Shown in pieces: positions 5,853-14,114 of a DNA stretch of 16,410 nucleotides. Position 1 is the stretch's first letter. Every line of letters starts with the position of its first letter. Source of the DNA: Sporomusa sp. (GTDB taxonomy: Bacteria > Bacillota_C > Negativicutes > Sporomusales > Sporomusaceae). The DNA is taken from assembly GCA_029256645.1 (NCBI GenBank), contig JAQSXM010000019.1:1-16410 (forward strand), given 5' to 3'. Under the pieces are notes generated by a model, which searched no databases, was not told the origin of the DNA, and saw only the letters and a program-made list of their open reading frames with translations. A program made the translations under genes and the position numbers.

Positions 5853-6954
5853 CGGATTTCTGTCCCAGGAAGAAATAGACGCTTTGCTACGAGGCGAACC
5901 AGTTGCAGCCTCGCCATCTCCGGCTGGGTCTGATTTGTCAGATATCGAAAAAGACGCTTTAGGTGAAATTGGCAATATATCGATGGGCACAGCCGCGACT
6001 ACTTTGTCAGTGCTTTTAGGCAGACGGGTATCAATTACTACCCCCAAGGTATCAATATCGAATCTTAATGAGATAAAACGTCAGTATCCACTTCCATACT
6101 TAGTTATTGAAGTAGGCTATACGCATGGATTATTAGGAACAAATATACTTGCTATGCGCGAGCAGGATGCACTGATCATTGCCGATTTAATGATGGGTGG
6201 AGATGGCTCAAACCCGCCGTCAGAGTTGAATGAACTGTATATGAGTGCTGTTAGTGAATCGATGAATCAAATGATGGGTTCTACAGCAACCTCAATATCT
6301 ACCATTTTTAAAAAGAAAGTAGATATAGCTCCACCGAAGGTTAATTTGCTGGATTTCGCACTAGACCCTAATGTTACTAATATTATTGCCGGTGATGACG
6401 CATTGGTACGCGTGTCTTTCCGGATGGAAGTAGAAGACCTTATTGACAGTGAGCTTATGCAGATAATGCCGCTTAATGTTGCTAAGGAAATGGTGGAGAA
6501 CCTAATGAGTGCTGTTCAATCAGCAGCGCCCCCGACACCTTCACCGGCAGCACCTCCCAAACCTGCAGTTTCACCACAAGTATCGCCTGCCTATGCTCAA
6601 ACAGTGCCACAGCCTAAACAGCAGCCTGATCAGAATGTTGCAGTACAACCGGTTCAGTTTGCGCCTTTAAAAGCGGCAGGTATGTCTGGCACTGATGCTA
6701 ATATTAATCTTATTATGGATGTACCGCTCCAGATTACGGTTGAGTTAGGGCGAACCCGTAAACTGATTCGCGACATTCTGGAATTGACACCAGGTTCAGT
6801 TGTTGAGCTTGATAAACTTGCTGGCGAGCCTGTGGATATTCTAGTGAATGGTAAACTTATTGCCAAAGGTGAAGTTGTAGTCATTGATGAAAACTTTGGT
6901 GTGAGGATTACCGATATAATTAGTCCATTAGAAAGGGCTACTAATCTTCAATAA
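5842..6954 (+). CDS. fliY: Flagellar motor switch phosphatase FliY (CheC-FliN fusion)
   Basis: FliY is the Firmicutes C-ring protein that replaces FliN and also dephosphorylates CheY-P. The 370-residue product has an N-terminal CheY-binding-like peptide (GFLSQEEIDALLRG) and then a CheC-type domain (about residues 31-215). That domain keeps both phosphatase motifs of the (D/S)xxxExxN type: D38/E42/N45 (DALGEIGN) and S135/E139/N142 (SAVSESMN). A Pro/Gln/Ala-rich linker runs from about 225 to 270, and a C-terminal SpoA domain from about 285 (MDVPLQITVELGRTRKLIRDILEL). Start ATG 5842 is 6 bases from AAGGAG (5830-5835); ATG 5845 is equally acceptable and ATG 5836 abuts the Shine-Dalgarno. It overlaps the end of fliM. 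With both motifs intact, it is likely an active phosphatase. Confidence 0.96.
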   Translation: MMSDGFLSQEEIDALLRGEPVAASPSPAGSDLSDIEKDALGEIGNISMGTAATTLSVLLGRRVSITTPKVSISNLNEIKRQYPLPYLVIEVGYTHGLLGTNILAMREQDALIIADLMMGGDGSNPPSELNELYMSAVSESMNQMMGSTATSISTIFKKKVDIAPPKVNLLDFALDPNVTNIIAGDDALVRVSFRMEVEDLIDSELMQIMPLNVAKEMVENLMSAVQSAAPPTPSPAAPPKPAVSPQVSPAYAQTVPQPKQQPDQNVAVQPVQFAPLKAAGMSGTDANINLIMDVPLQITVELGRTRKLIRDILELTPGSVVELDKLAGEPVDILVNGKLIAKGEVVVIDENFGVRITDIISPLERATNLQ

Positions 6955-6994
6955 TGACCCGAATTTTATTTGAGATAGGAGAGGTAAGTTAAAA

Positions 6995-7357
6995 ATGGCG
7001 ATTAGAGTTTTAGTTGTGGATGACGCTGCATTTATGAGAATGATGATTAAAGATATCTTATCAAAAAATGGGTACGATGTAGTTGGCGAAGCTGAAAATG
7101 GTCTTAAAGCGGTAGAAAAATATCAGGAGCTTAAGCCTGATTTGACAACCATGGATATTACGATGCCGGAAATGGATGGGATCACAGCTGTAAAGGAAAT
7201 TAAGAAAGTGGATCCTGCTGCAAAAGTTATTATGTGTAGCGCGATGGGACAACAAGCTATGGTTATTGAAGCAATTCAATCTGGAGCGCGTGACTTCATT
7301 GTCAAGCCGTTCCAGCCTGACCGCGTCCTTGAGGCTGTACGCAAGGCCGTTGGTTAG
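6995..7357 (+). CDS. cheY: Chemotaxis response regulator CheY
   Basis: CheY is the single-domain receiver phosphorylated by CheA that binds FliM/FliY at the switch. The 120-residue product has all key residues: acidic pair D9/D10, phosphoacceptor D54 (TTMDITMPEMDG), S82 in place of the switch Thr (IMCSAMGQQAM), and K104 (FIVKPFQPDRV). No output domain is present. The CSAMGQQAM and KPFQPDRV strings are typical of Firmicutes and Thermotoga CheY, and its position directly after fliY supports a true CheY, not another receiver. ATG 6995 is preceded by GGAGAGG about 10 bases upstream. Confidence 0.96.
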   Translation: MAIRVLVVDDAAFMRMMIKDILSKNGYDVVGEAENGLKAVEKYQELKPDLTTMDITMPEMDGITAVKEIKKVDPAAKVIMCSAMGQQAMVIEAIQSGARDFIVKPFQPDRVLEAVRKAVG

Positions 7358-7369
7358 TCAGGATACTCA

Positions 7370-7942
7370 ATGGTAAAACATCTCCATTACTATAGAATGA
7401 TCCTTATATTTTTTAGCATCATATTATTGCTTGCAAATCACGGGCTGGCCGCTGGGGAAACGGGTGAATATCTTAAATATCAGGAACCACAGCCGCCAGC
7501 GTCTTCTTGGCTTTCGGCCAGTGGTTATGTTGTCTCGTTACTTCTAACCTTTCTCTTAGTTCTTGGCCTCGCCTATTTCACATCTCGCTTTTTAGCGCAA
7601 AAAATAAACGGTCCTGCAGGGCTTAATAACGGGAAAATCCATACCACACTTTCTTTAGGACCTAACCGTGCTGTTTATGTGGTGGAGATAGCAGGTAAGT
7701 TTATGGTATTGGGTGTTACTGAACAAACTATTTCACTGCTCAAGGAAATTACTGACCCGGAAGATATTGAACATCTTAAGAATCCAGTAAATATTGTTTT
7801 ACCGCCTGAGCAGTTTGATAATATTTTTCATCGCCAGCTGCTTGCACTTAAGCAAATGAATAAGAAATTTCCCGTTGTTTTTGGCTTAGACACTCATGAA
7901 ATAAACGAGAAGGAGCATGAAAACGATAGTAGGAAGAGGTAA
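7370..7942 (+). CDS. fliO: Flagellar export gate assembly protein FliO (FliZ-type)
   Basis: FliO helps assemble the FliP/FliR core of the flagellar type III export gate. The 190-residue product has an N-terminal hydrophobic segment resembling a signal peptide (MILIFFSIILLLANHGLAA, about residues 10-28). A short periplasmic or external stretch follows, then a transmembrane helix (about 50-70, VSLLLTFLLVLGLAYFTSRF). The cytoplasmic FliO domain comes next (HTTLSLGPNRAVYVVEIAGKFMVLGVTEQTISLL), which is diagnostic for the family. The C-terminus is charged. The start ATG has only a short AGGA Shine-Dalgarno (7360-7363), 12 bases after the cheY stop, so coupling to cheY is likely. B. subtilis calls the equivalent gene fliZ. 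Sequence is divergent, as is usual for FliO, but order and motif agree. Confidence 0.88.
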   Translation: MVKHLHYYRMILIFFSIILLLANHGLAAGETGEYLKYQEPQPPASSWLSASGYVVSLLLTFLLVLGLAYFTSRFLAQKINGPAGLNNGKIHTTLSLGPNRAVYVVEIAGKFMVLGVTEQTISLLKEITDPEDIEHLKNPVNIVLPPEQFDNIFHRQLLALKQMNKKFPVVFGLDTHEINEKEHENDSRKR

Positions 7943-7947
7943 GAAGA

Positions 7948-8730
7948 GTGTCAAAATATGTTGGTTATTTTAAAACATGGAAGAATTATTTTTGGTTGCT
8001 GCCTGTAGCTTTTTTAGCGTTTTGGCCGGCAACTGCCGGGGCAGCACCGCTGATTCCTATTCCTAATATTAATATGGGGGTAGAGCAGGCCAATACTCCG
8101 CAGGAGATAGCGCTTAGTCTGCAGATTCTCTTGACATTAACTGTACTTTCACTCGCACCTTCGATTCTGGTTATGATGACTTCTTTTACTAGAATCATTG
8201 TGGTTTTGTCGTTTTTGCGCAGCGCACTGGGGACACAGCAAATGCCGCCAAATCAAATCTTAGTTGGACTTGCTTTGTTTTTAACTTTTTTTACTATGTC
8301 ACCATATTTTGATCAGGTAAATAAGAGTGCATTACAGCCCATGCTTGATGGAACAATTAATCAGGAAACTGCTATTACCGAGGCTGTAAAGCCGATGCGG
8401 GAGTTTATGTTTAAACAAACCCGTGAGAACGACTTGGCTTTGTTTGTTAATCTATCAGAAATGCCACGGCCTAATTCACCTGAAGATGTTCCAACATCTG
8501 TAGTAATCCCAGCTTTTGTTATTAGTGAACTTAAAACTGCGTTTCAAATTGGTTTTTTAATATATATTCCTTTTATTGTGATCGATATGGTAGTGGCTAG
8601 TACTCTTATGGCAATGGGCATGATGATGGTACCGCCGGTTATGATATCGTTGCCGTTTAAGATTCTATTATTTATATTAGTCGATGGCTGGCATTTAATT
8701 ATCCGGTCATTGGTTACTAGTTTTAACTAG
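7948..8730 (+). CDS. fliP: Flagellar export gate protein FliP
   Basis: FliP forms, with FliQ and FliR, the helical export channel of the flagellar secretion system. The 260-residue product starts at GTG 7948, 8 bases after GAGG. It has a signal peptide (WLLPVAFLAFWPATAGAAP, about residues 16-34). The FliP core follows: ILLTLTVLSLAPSILVMMTSFTRIIVVLSFLRSALGTQQMPPNQILVGLALFLTFF, a hydrophilic region (KPMREFMFKQTRENDLALF), and the C-terminal helices with FLIYIPFIVIDMVVASTLMAMGMMMVPP. Four membrane helices remain after signal removal, as in the family. Both family hallmark blocks are intact, and the gene is flanked by fliO and fliQ. Confidence 0.97.
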   Translation: MSKYVGYFKTWKNYFWLLPVAFLAFWPATAGAAPLIPIPNINMGVEQANTPQEIALSLQILLTLTVLSLAPSILVMMTSFTRIIVVLSFLRSALGTQQMPPNQILVGLALFLTFFTMSPYFDQVNKSALQPMLDGTINQETAITEAVKPMREFMFKQTRENDLALFVNLSEMPRPNSPEDVPTSVVIPAFVISELKTAFQIGFLIYIPFIVIDMVVASTLMAMGMMMVPPVMISLPFKILLFILVDGWHLIIRSLVTSFN

Positions 8731-8740
8731 GGGGGCGCTT

Positions 8741-9010
8741 ATGTCGGGTGATATGGCCATCCAGATTGGGCGTGACGCATTAGCCATGGTCATGCTGGTT
8801 TCAGCCCCCATGCTGGGTCTGGGTCTGTTGGTTGGTATTCTTGTAAGCATATTTCAAGCGACGACTCAAATCCAGGAGCAGTCACTGGCGTTTATTCCTA
8901 AGATTATTGCTGTCTTTGTTGCCATTTTGGTTTTTGGACCGTGGATGCTTAGCCTGATTGTTGATTATACGAGAGATATATTTTTAAGTCTACCTAATAT
9001 AATACGTTAG
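8741..9010 (+). CDS. fliQ: Flagellar export gate protein FliQ
   Basis: FliQ is a small two-helix subunit of the export gate. The 89-residue product has two hydrophobic hairpin helices: about residues 15-40 (AMVMLVSAPMLGLGLLVGILVSIFQA) and 50-75 (FIPKIIAVFVAILVFGPWMLSLIVDY). The conserved loop TTQIQEQSLAFIPK lies between them. Length and motif are standard for FliQ. ATG 8741 follows a G-rich Shine-Dalgarno (AGGGGGG at about 8729-8735), 10 bases after the fliP stop. Confidence 0.96.
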   Translation: MSGDMAIQIGRDALAMVMLVSAPMLGLGLLVGILVSIFQATTQIQEQSLAFIPKIIAVFVAILVFGPWMLSLIVDYTRDIFLSLPNIIR

Positions 9011-9011
9011 C

Positions 9012-9057
9012 TAAAAGGAGGCCGGAATCCTATACCTTAGATAGGTGGTCGAAAATA
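9012..9057 (+). other. fliQ-fliR gap with an upstream Shine-Dalgarno lacking a start codon
   Basis: A strong AAAAGGAGG (about 9013-9021) has no ATG, GTG or TTG within normal reach. The fliR TTG (9058) is about 36 bases further on and has only a weak AGGTGG (9043-9048) before it. The segment may be a ribosome standby site or a relic of a former start. The sequences are visible; the role is inferred. Confidence 0.3.
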
Positions 9058-9843
9058 TTGGACTTATTTACTTTACTACAAAATCAGTTAGGATTGTTCT
9101 TACTGATTTTTGCCCGGATTAGCGGGATTTTTTCTTCAGCCCCTATATTTGGTGCCCGCAATGTTCCGACAACAGTCAAAGCAGGGTTATCGTTGATTAT
9201 ATCTTATATTTTACTGCCGCTTTTGATTAGGCCGGACTTTAATTCGTCAGATGCTTTTTTACCCTATATAGCACTGGTAATTGGCGAATTTTTAATTGGG
9301 TTAATTCTGGGCTTTGCCTGCTCTTTTATTTTCTATGGAATACAAATGGCTGGTTCACTCCTGGATACGCAGATTGGTTTTGGCATGGTTAACGTTCTTG
9401 ATCCCCAGTTTGGACAGCAGGTGCCACTTGTCGGCAATTTTAAGTATATTTTAGCATTATTAGTATTTCTGGCAAGCAATGGACATCATCTCTTTCTTGC
9501 CGCGGTATTTCAAAGCTTTAAGCTGATTCCAGTAAGTCTGGGGGTTTTTCGCCCTGATATGGCTAATATTGTGGTTGATATGGTTGCAGGAATTTTTATA
9601 ATTGCCCTTAAAATCAGTTTACCGGTATTAGTATCACTGCTGCTTACCGATGTGGCGCTTGGGATTTTAGCCCGTACCATGCCTCAAATGAATATTTTCG
9701 TTGTTGGCGTGCCGGGCAAAATCATTGTCGGCATTTTTGTACTATCTTTAGCTTTACCGTTTTATATTGGTTTTTTGGAGGTCGTTTTTAATGGCACTTT
9801 TCGCGATATTTACCGCCTCCTGGCTACCTTTGCACCTGTTTAA
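9058..9843 (+). CDS. fliR: Flagellar export gate protein FliR
   Basis: FliR completes the FliP-FliQ-FliR export channel and contacts FlhB. The 261-residue, very hydrophobic product fits the six-helix FliR topology and usual length. Family landmarks include FARISGIFSSAPIFGARNVP near residues 18-37, GEFLIGLILGFACSFIFYGIQMAGSLLDTQIGFGM at about 75-110, and a C-terminal block (ILARTMPQMNIFVVGVPGKIIVG). TTG 9058 is the only recognised start codon in this frame after the fliQ stop that gives a full protein; its Shine-Dalgarno is weak. The last ~53 bases overlap the proposed flhB start. Confidence 0.95.
   Translation: MDLFTLLQNQLGLFLLIFARISGIFSSAPIFGARNVPTTVKAGLSLIISYILLPLLIRPDFNSSDAFLPYIALVIGEFLIGLILGFACSFIFYGIQMAGSLLDTQIGFGMVNVLDPQFGQQVPLVGNFKYILALLVFLASNGHHLFLAAVFQSFKLIPVSLGVFRPDMANIVVDMVAGIFIIALKISLPVLVSLLLTDVALGILARTMPQMNIFVVGVPGKIIVGIFVLSLALPFYIGFLEVVFNGTFRDIYRLLATFAPV
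9777..9793 (+). promoter_or_regulatory. Ribosome binding site that decides the flhB start inside fliR
   Basis: GGAGG at 9777-9781 lies 9 bases upstream of ATG 9791, within the fliR coding sequence. The alternatives TTG 9830 and TTG 9881 have no Shine-Dalgarno. Confidence 0.65.
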
Positions 9844-10936
9844 AGATTGCAGGTATAAATTAGATACTTTCGATTTACAGTTGTTTGCTGGCGAAAAAAC
9901 AGAGGAAGCTACCCCCAAACGTAAAGAAGAGGCTAAACAAAAAGGCCAGGTGGCTAAAAGCACTGATATGAGTGCAGTATTTGTCATGATGGCTGCTTTC
10001 TATACACTTAAACTATTGGGATCTGGAGTGTACACTGAATTAGCTGATTGCATGACAGGGATTTTTTCTGGTTTGACAACAACAGATTTTACTATTAATT
10101 CTGTTCATATATTGTTTTTAAAGCTAGCTCTTGTTTTTTTAAATACATCTTTACCAATTCTCTTGGTCATTTTAGTAGTTTCAATAGCTGTTAACTACAT
10201 GCAGGTTGGCTTTATTTTTTCAACTAATGTTTTAATGCCTGATTTCAATAAAATTAACCCTTTATCTGGTTTTCAGCGGCTATTTTCCAAACGATCGCTT
10301 GTGGAGCTTGGAAAAGCTATTTTTAAGGTTTCTATTATTGGGTACTTTATTTACCGGTTCGCCGTTATCCAGACATCGGATATTCCGAAATTGATTAGCA
10401 TGGAGTTGATTGACTCACTTAAACTTGCTGGTTCATTAACTATTGACTTAGCTTTTCAGATTATAAGTGTCATGATGGTTTTGGCCGCTTTCGATTATTT
10501 TTATCAGTGGTGGGAACATAATCAAAGCCTTAAAATGTCGAAGCAGGAAATAAAAGAAGAATTCAAACAAACTGAGGGTAATCCACAAATTAAAGGCAAA
10601 ATTAAAGAAAAACAACGGGCTATTGCTATGCGGCGAATGATGCAGGAAATACCTAAAGCAGATGTTGTAGTGACTAATCCCACGCATTTGGCGATTGCCC
10701 TAAAGTATGATAAGAATATGTCTGCACCGGTAGTTGTAGCAAAAGGCCAGGATTTCTTGGCTGAGCGCATCAAGCAGATAGCGAAGGAAAACAAAGTGGC
10801 GGTGGTAGAAAACAAACCATTGGCCCGGGCGCTCTACCCAGTTGTTGAAATTGGCAATGTTATACCACCTGAGTTATATCAGGCAGTTGCAGAAGTTTTA
10901 GCTTATGTGTATCGATTAAAAAAACGCCTGTCCTAA
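9791..10936 (+). CDS. flhB: Flagellar export switch protein FlhB
   Basis: FlhB is the export gate component whose self-cleavage changes substrate specificity from hook to filament proteins, in concert with FliK. With start ATG 9791 the product is 381 residues. It has an N-terminal extension, then FDLQLFAGEKTEEATPKRKEEAKQKGQVAKS, the standard Firmicutes FlhB entry. Four transmembrane helices span about residues 60-245, a charged linker (SKQEIKEEFKQTEGNPQIKGK) follows, and then the cytoplasmic domain. The autocleavage motif NPTH is intact at N296-H299 (VVVTNPTHLAIALKYD). The gene starts 53 bases inside fliR, an unusually long overlap supported by GGAGG. The first ~15 residues (MALFAIFTASWLPLHLF) are hydrophobic and not typical of FlhB, so a later start cannot be excluded. 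Confidence 0.95.
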   Translation: MALFAIFTASWLPLHLFKDCRYKLDTFDLQLFAGEKTEEATPKRKEEAKQKGQVAKSTDMSAVFVMMAAFYTLKLLGSGVYTELADCMTGIFSGLTTTDFTINSVHILFLKLALVFLNTSLPILLVILVVSIAVNYMQVGFIFSTNVLMPDFNKINPLSGFQRLFSKRSLVELGKAIFKVSIIGYFIYRFAVIQTSDIPKLISMELIDSLKLAGSLTIDLAFQIISVMMVLAAFDYFYQWWEHNQSLKMSKQEIKEEFKQTEGNPQIKGKIKEKQRAIAMRRMMQEIPKADVVVTNPTHLAIALKYDKNMSAPVVVAKGQDFLAERIKQIAKENKVAVVENKPLARALYPVVEIGNVIPPELYQAVAEVLAYVYRLKKRLS

Positions 10937-10954
10937 TATAAGGAGCGATAAATA

Positions 10955-13021
10955 ATGGCTGCTCAACAATCTACACTGTTTGCAGGTCTGGAAAAATATA
11001 GTGATATTATGGTATCAGTGGCTATTATTACTATTGTAGTCATGATGATTATTCCGCTACCAACCCTACTCCTTGATCTGCTTTTGACACTGAATATTAC
11101 CCTGGCTTTAATTATTGTTATGGTAGCTATTTACAATATAGAGCCACTGGAGTTTTCAGTATTCCCATCACTCCTTTTAATAACAACTCTGTTTCGTCTG
11201 GCACTTAATGTGTCTTCAACACGCCTTATTTTACTTGATGGTCATGCTGGCGAGGTCATCGCCGCTTTTGGTAATTTCGTAGTTGGTGGTAATGCTGTAG
11301 TTGGTTTTATCGTTTTTATAATCTTGATTATTATTCAGTTTATTGTAATTACCAAAGGTGCTGAGCGTGTTGCCGAGGTTGCAGCTCGTTTTACCCTGGA
11401 TGCTATGCCCGGTAAACAAATGAGTATCGACGCCGACCTTAATGCCGGCCTTATTAGTGATAAGGACGCTCGTGACCGCCGTAAGAATATTCAGCGGGAG
11501 GCAGATTTTTATGGCGCTATGGACGGGGCAAGTAAATTTGTTAAAGGTGATGCGATTGCCGCAATTATTATTATTGTCATTAATATTGTCGGTGGGTTTA
11601 TTATTGGTATGTTACAACGTGACATGGATGTTTTACACGCGCTGCAGACCTACACTTTATTAACAGTTGGGGAGGGATTGGTTAATCAGATCCCGGCATT
11701 GTTAATTTCTACTGCTACCGGCATTGTCGTAACCCGAGCAGCCTCTGAGGCTAATTTGGGTAAAGATCTTACCCGTCAAATTATCAATAATCCACGTGTG
11801 TTCTTTATTGCTTCTGGTGTTTTGGGTCTGCTAGGTATAATTCCGGGATTGCCAGGAACCCCGTTTCTTGTGATGAGTCTTATTACCGGCGGTGTTGGAT
11901 ATGCCCTTATCAGGACTCAACAGTCTGAGGTTCAAATGGAAATGTCTCAGCAGGAAGAAAAAGAGAAAGAAGAGGTAAGAAAGCCGGAAAATATTATTTC
12001 CTTGCTGCAAGTTGACCCTATGGAGCTGGAGATTGGCTATAGCCTGATTCCACTGGTAGATGTTAGTCAGGGCGGTGATTTGCTGGACCGGGTGGTTATG
12101 ATTCGCCGTCAGTGCGCTTTGGAACTTGGGCTTATTGTTCCAACCATCAGGATACGAGATAATATTCAGCTCAAACCAAATATTTATGTGATAAAATTAA
12201 AAGGGATTGAAATTGCCAGGGGTGAGTTAATGCTTGATCATTTTCTGGCCATGGATTCAGGGGCAGCCTTTGAACCGGTACCAGGAATTGAAACTGTAGA
12301 ACCTGCTTTTGGGTTACCTGCTCTTTGGATTCAGGAATCATACCGTGAGCAAGCCGAACTTGCCGGCTATACTGTTGTTGATCCGGTGTCAGTGTTGGCT
12401 ACCCATCTTACTGAAATTATTAAATCGTATGCTGCTGAAATCCTGGGACGTCAGGAAGTACAGACCTTAATTGAGTCTGTGAAGCAGAACAATGCGGCAG
12501 TTGTTGATGAATTGACACCAAATCTTCTATCGCTTGGCGAAATACAAAAGGTACTTTCTAATTTGCTGCGCGAGAAAATTTCTATCAGAGACTTGGTAAC
12601 AATCTTTGAAACATTAGCCGATTATGCTCAGCTATCGAAAGACACCGAGGTTTTAACCGAATATGTCCGGCACGCCCTGGCTCGTCAGATATCTAAGCAG
12701 TTTGTAAACAATAATATTTTGACTTGCCTGACTGTTGATCCGCAGTTGGAGAATACGATTATTAACTCTGTGCAGCGTACTGAGCAAGGCTCATATGTAG
12801 CGCTAGAACCGCAAACATCACAAGCACTTATCACCGCGCTTACAAACGAGCTTCCGAAGCTTACCAATATGGGTTATCAACCGGTAGTACTTACAAGCCC
12901 GGGAGCTAGATTATACTTTCGTAAATTAACAGAACGTGTGGCGCCAAATCTCACTATTTTGTCATATGCTGAATTAAATCCGAAAATCGAGGTGCAGGCG
13001 CTAGGGATGGTGAGGGTGTAG
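10955..13021 (+). CDS. flhA: Flagellar export gate protein FlhA
   Basis: FlhA forms the nonameric ring below the export channel; it uses the proton motive force and docks export chaperones. The 688-residue product has an N-terminal membrane half (about residues 18-325, roughly eight helices). It contains the conserved cytoplasmic loop ARFTLDAMPGKQMSIDADLN...DKDARDRRKNIQREADFYGAMDGASKFVKGDAIA (about 147-202), the FHIPEP family hallmark. After a charged linker (QQEEKEKEEVRKPEN) comes the cytoplasmic domain (about 350-688), including VVMIRRQCALELGLIVPTIRIRDN. Length matches the family (B. subtilis about 677). ATG 10955 has AAGGAG about 9 bases upstream and follows flhB by 18 bases. Confidence 0.97.
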   Translation: MAAQQSTLFAGLEKYSDIMVSVAIITIVVMMIIPLPTLLLDLLLTLNITLALIIVMVAIYNIEPLEFSVFPSLLLITTLFRLALNVSSTRLILLDGHAGEVIAAFGNFVVGGNAVVGFIVFIILIIIQFIVITKGAERVAEVAARFTLDAMPGKQMSIDADLNAGLISDKDARDRRKNIQREADFYGAMDGASKFVKGDAIAAIIIIVINIVGGFIIGMLQRDMDVLHALQTYTLLTVGEGLVNQIPALLISTATGIVVTRAASEANLGKDLTRQIINNPRVFFIASGVLGLLGIIPGLPGTPFLVMSLITGGVGYALIRTQQSEVQMEMSQQEEKEKEEVRKPENIISLLQVDPMELEIGYSLIPLVDVSQGGDLLDRVVMIRRQCALELGLIVPTIRIRDNIQLKPNIYVIKLKGIEIARGELMLDHFLAMDSGAAFEPVPGIETVEPAFGLPALWIQESYREQAELAGYTVVDPVSVLATHLTEIIKSYAAEILGRQEVQTLIESVKQNNAAVVDELTPNLLSLGEIQKVLSNLLREKISIRDLVTIFETLADYAQLSKDTEVLTEYVRHALARQISKQFVNNNILTCLTVDPQLENTIINSVQRTEQGSYVALEPQTSQALITALTNELPKLTNMGYQPVVLTSPGARLYFRKLTERVAPNLTILSYAELNPKIEVQALGMVRV

Positions 13022-13022
13022 C

Positions 13023-14111
13023 TTGAAGGTTAAATTATTTACAGCACAAAATATGGCGGAAGCGATGACTCAAGTAAAGCAGGACCTAGGTAGAGATGCC
13101 GTTATTTTGCATACCCGCCGCTTTAAAAAAGGTGGAGTTATGGGTTTTTTCGGCAAAGAGATGGTGGAAGTTATGGCTGCGGTAGACTCAACTGCAGCTC
13201 CTGTTGCTGAAAAGAAAATGCAGATAGTCTTGCCGCCAGCTGCTGATGATACTCAATTAACTGCGCTTCAACTTGAAATGTCTAATATGAGGAAGATAAT
13301 GGAGCAGATGTTATACCAGCTACCGGAACACGGCAAACAATCCTCGCCACTCCAGGATTTATTAATAAAAAATGATATCGAACCGCTTATTGCCGCTAAA
13401 CTAGTAAAAGGGTTACCGGAAGAGCAATCAATTGCTGGCAGTGACCAGGGGACTGTCCGTAAACTGCTGTTTGAACGAATTGTTGATTATTTACAAAAAA
13501 CAAGTGGTATTGATATATCACCGACAGGCTGTAAAACCGTCGCTTTGATTGGCCCGACCGGTGTTGGCAAAACGACTACAATTGCTAAACTGGCTGCTAA
13601 TTTTGCCTTAAAAGAAGGGCATAAAGTCGCGTTAATAACAGCTGATACATATCGTATTGCCGCCGTTGAACAACTAAAGACGTACGGCGATATTATCGGG
13701 ATTCCGATCGAGACGGTGTATTCACCTGATGAGCTTAAGGAAGCTATGTGCCGGCACAATGACAAAAACCTGGTCTTAATTGATACTGCCGGCCGCAGTC
13801 CAAGTAATTACTATCAACTGGCCGAGCTGCAGGCTTTGTTAGATGTAGATCCGTCTATTGAGACCCACCTTGTGCTAAGTACTGCTACTAAGTACCGGGA
13901 TGCCTTAGAAATAGTTAATAAATTTTCAGTTTGTTCACCACAGAAGCTCTTATTTACTAAGGTGGACGAAGCAAGCAGTGTGGGAACAATTTTTAATCTG
14001 CTATATCACTTTCCCGCAACGGTATCTTATGTGACTACCGGACAAAGTGTTCCTGATGATATTGAGTTGGCTAGTTCCACTAAATTGGCAAATATGATTT
14101 TGAGGGAATAA
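13023..14111 (+). CDS. flhF: Flagellar biosynthesis SRP-type GTPase FlhF
   Basis: FlhF is the third SRP-family GTPase; at the membrane it helps set where and how many flagella form, working with FlhG. The 362-residue product begins with the basic FlhF N-terminal segment (MKVKLFTAQNMAEAMTQVKQDLG), a variable middle, and then the NG domain. The G domain has a P-loop G177-T184 (GPTGVGKT), DTYRIAAVEQLKTYG, DTAGR at 254-258, and TKVDE from T312. All nucleotide-binding motifs are intact. Start TTG 13023 is one base after the flhA stop, with a weak GAGGGTG just upstream, so translation is probably coupled. Length agrees with B. subtilis FlhF (about 366). Confidence 0.96.
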   Translation: MKVKLFTAQNMAEAMTQVKQDLGRDAVILHTRRFKKGGVMGFFGKEMVEVMAAVDSTAAPVAEKKMQIVLPPAADDTQLTALQLEMSNMRKIMEQMLYQLPEHGKQSSPLQDLLIKNDIEPLIAAKLVKGLPEEQSIAGSDQGTVRKLLFERIVDYLQKTSGIDISPTGCKTVALIGPTGVGKTTTIAKLAANFALKEGHKVALITADTYRIAAVEQLKTYGDIIGIPIETVYSPDELKEAMCRHNDKNLVLIDTAGRSPSNYYQLAELQALLDVDPSIETHLVLSTATKYRDALEIVNKFSVCSPQKLLFTKVDEASSVGTIFNLLYHFPATVSYVTTGQSVPDDIELASSTKLANMILRE

Positions 14112-14114
14112 AAA

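Noticed and set aside
7370..7450. Possibility that the gene after cheY is an unrelated signal-peptide protein
   Set aside because: The transmembrane helix followed by HTTLSLGPNRAVYVVEIAGKFMVLGVTE and the position before fliP identify FliO.
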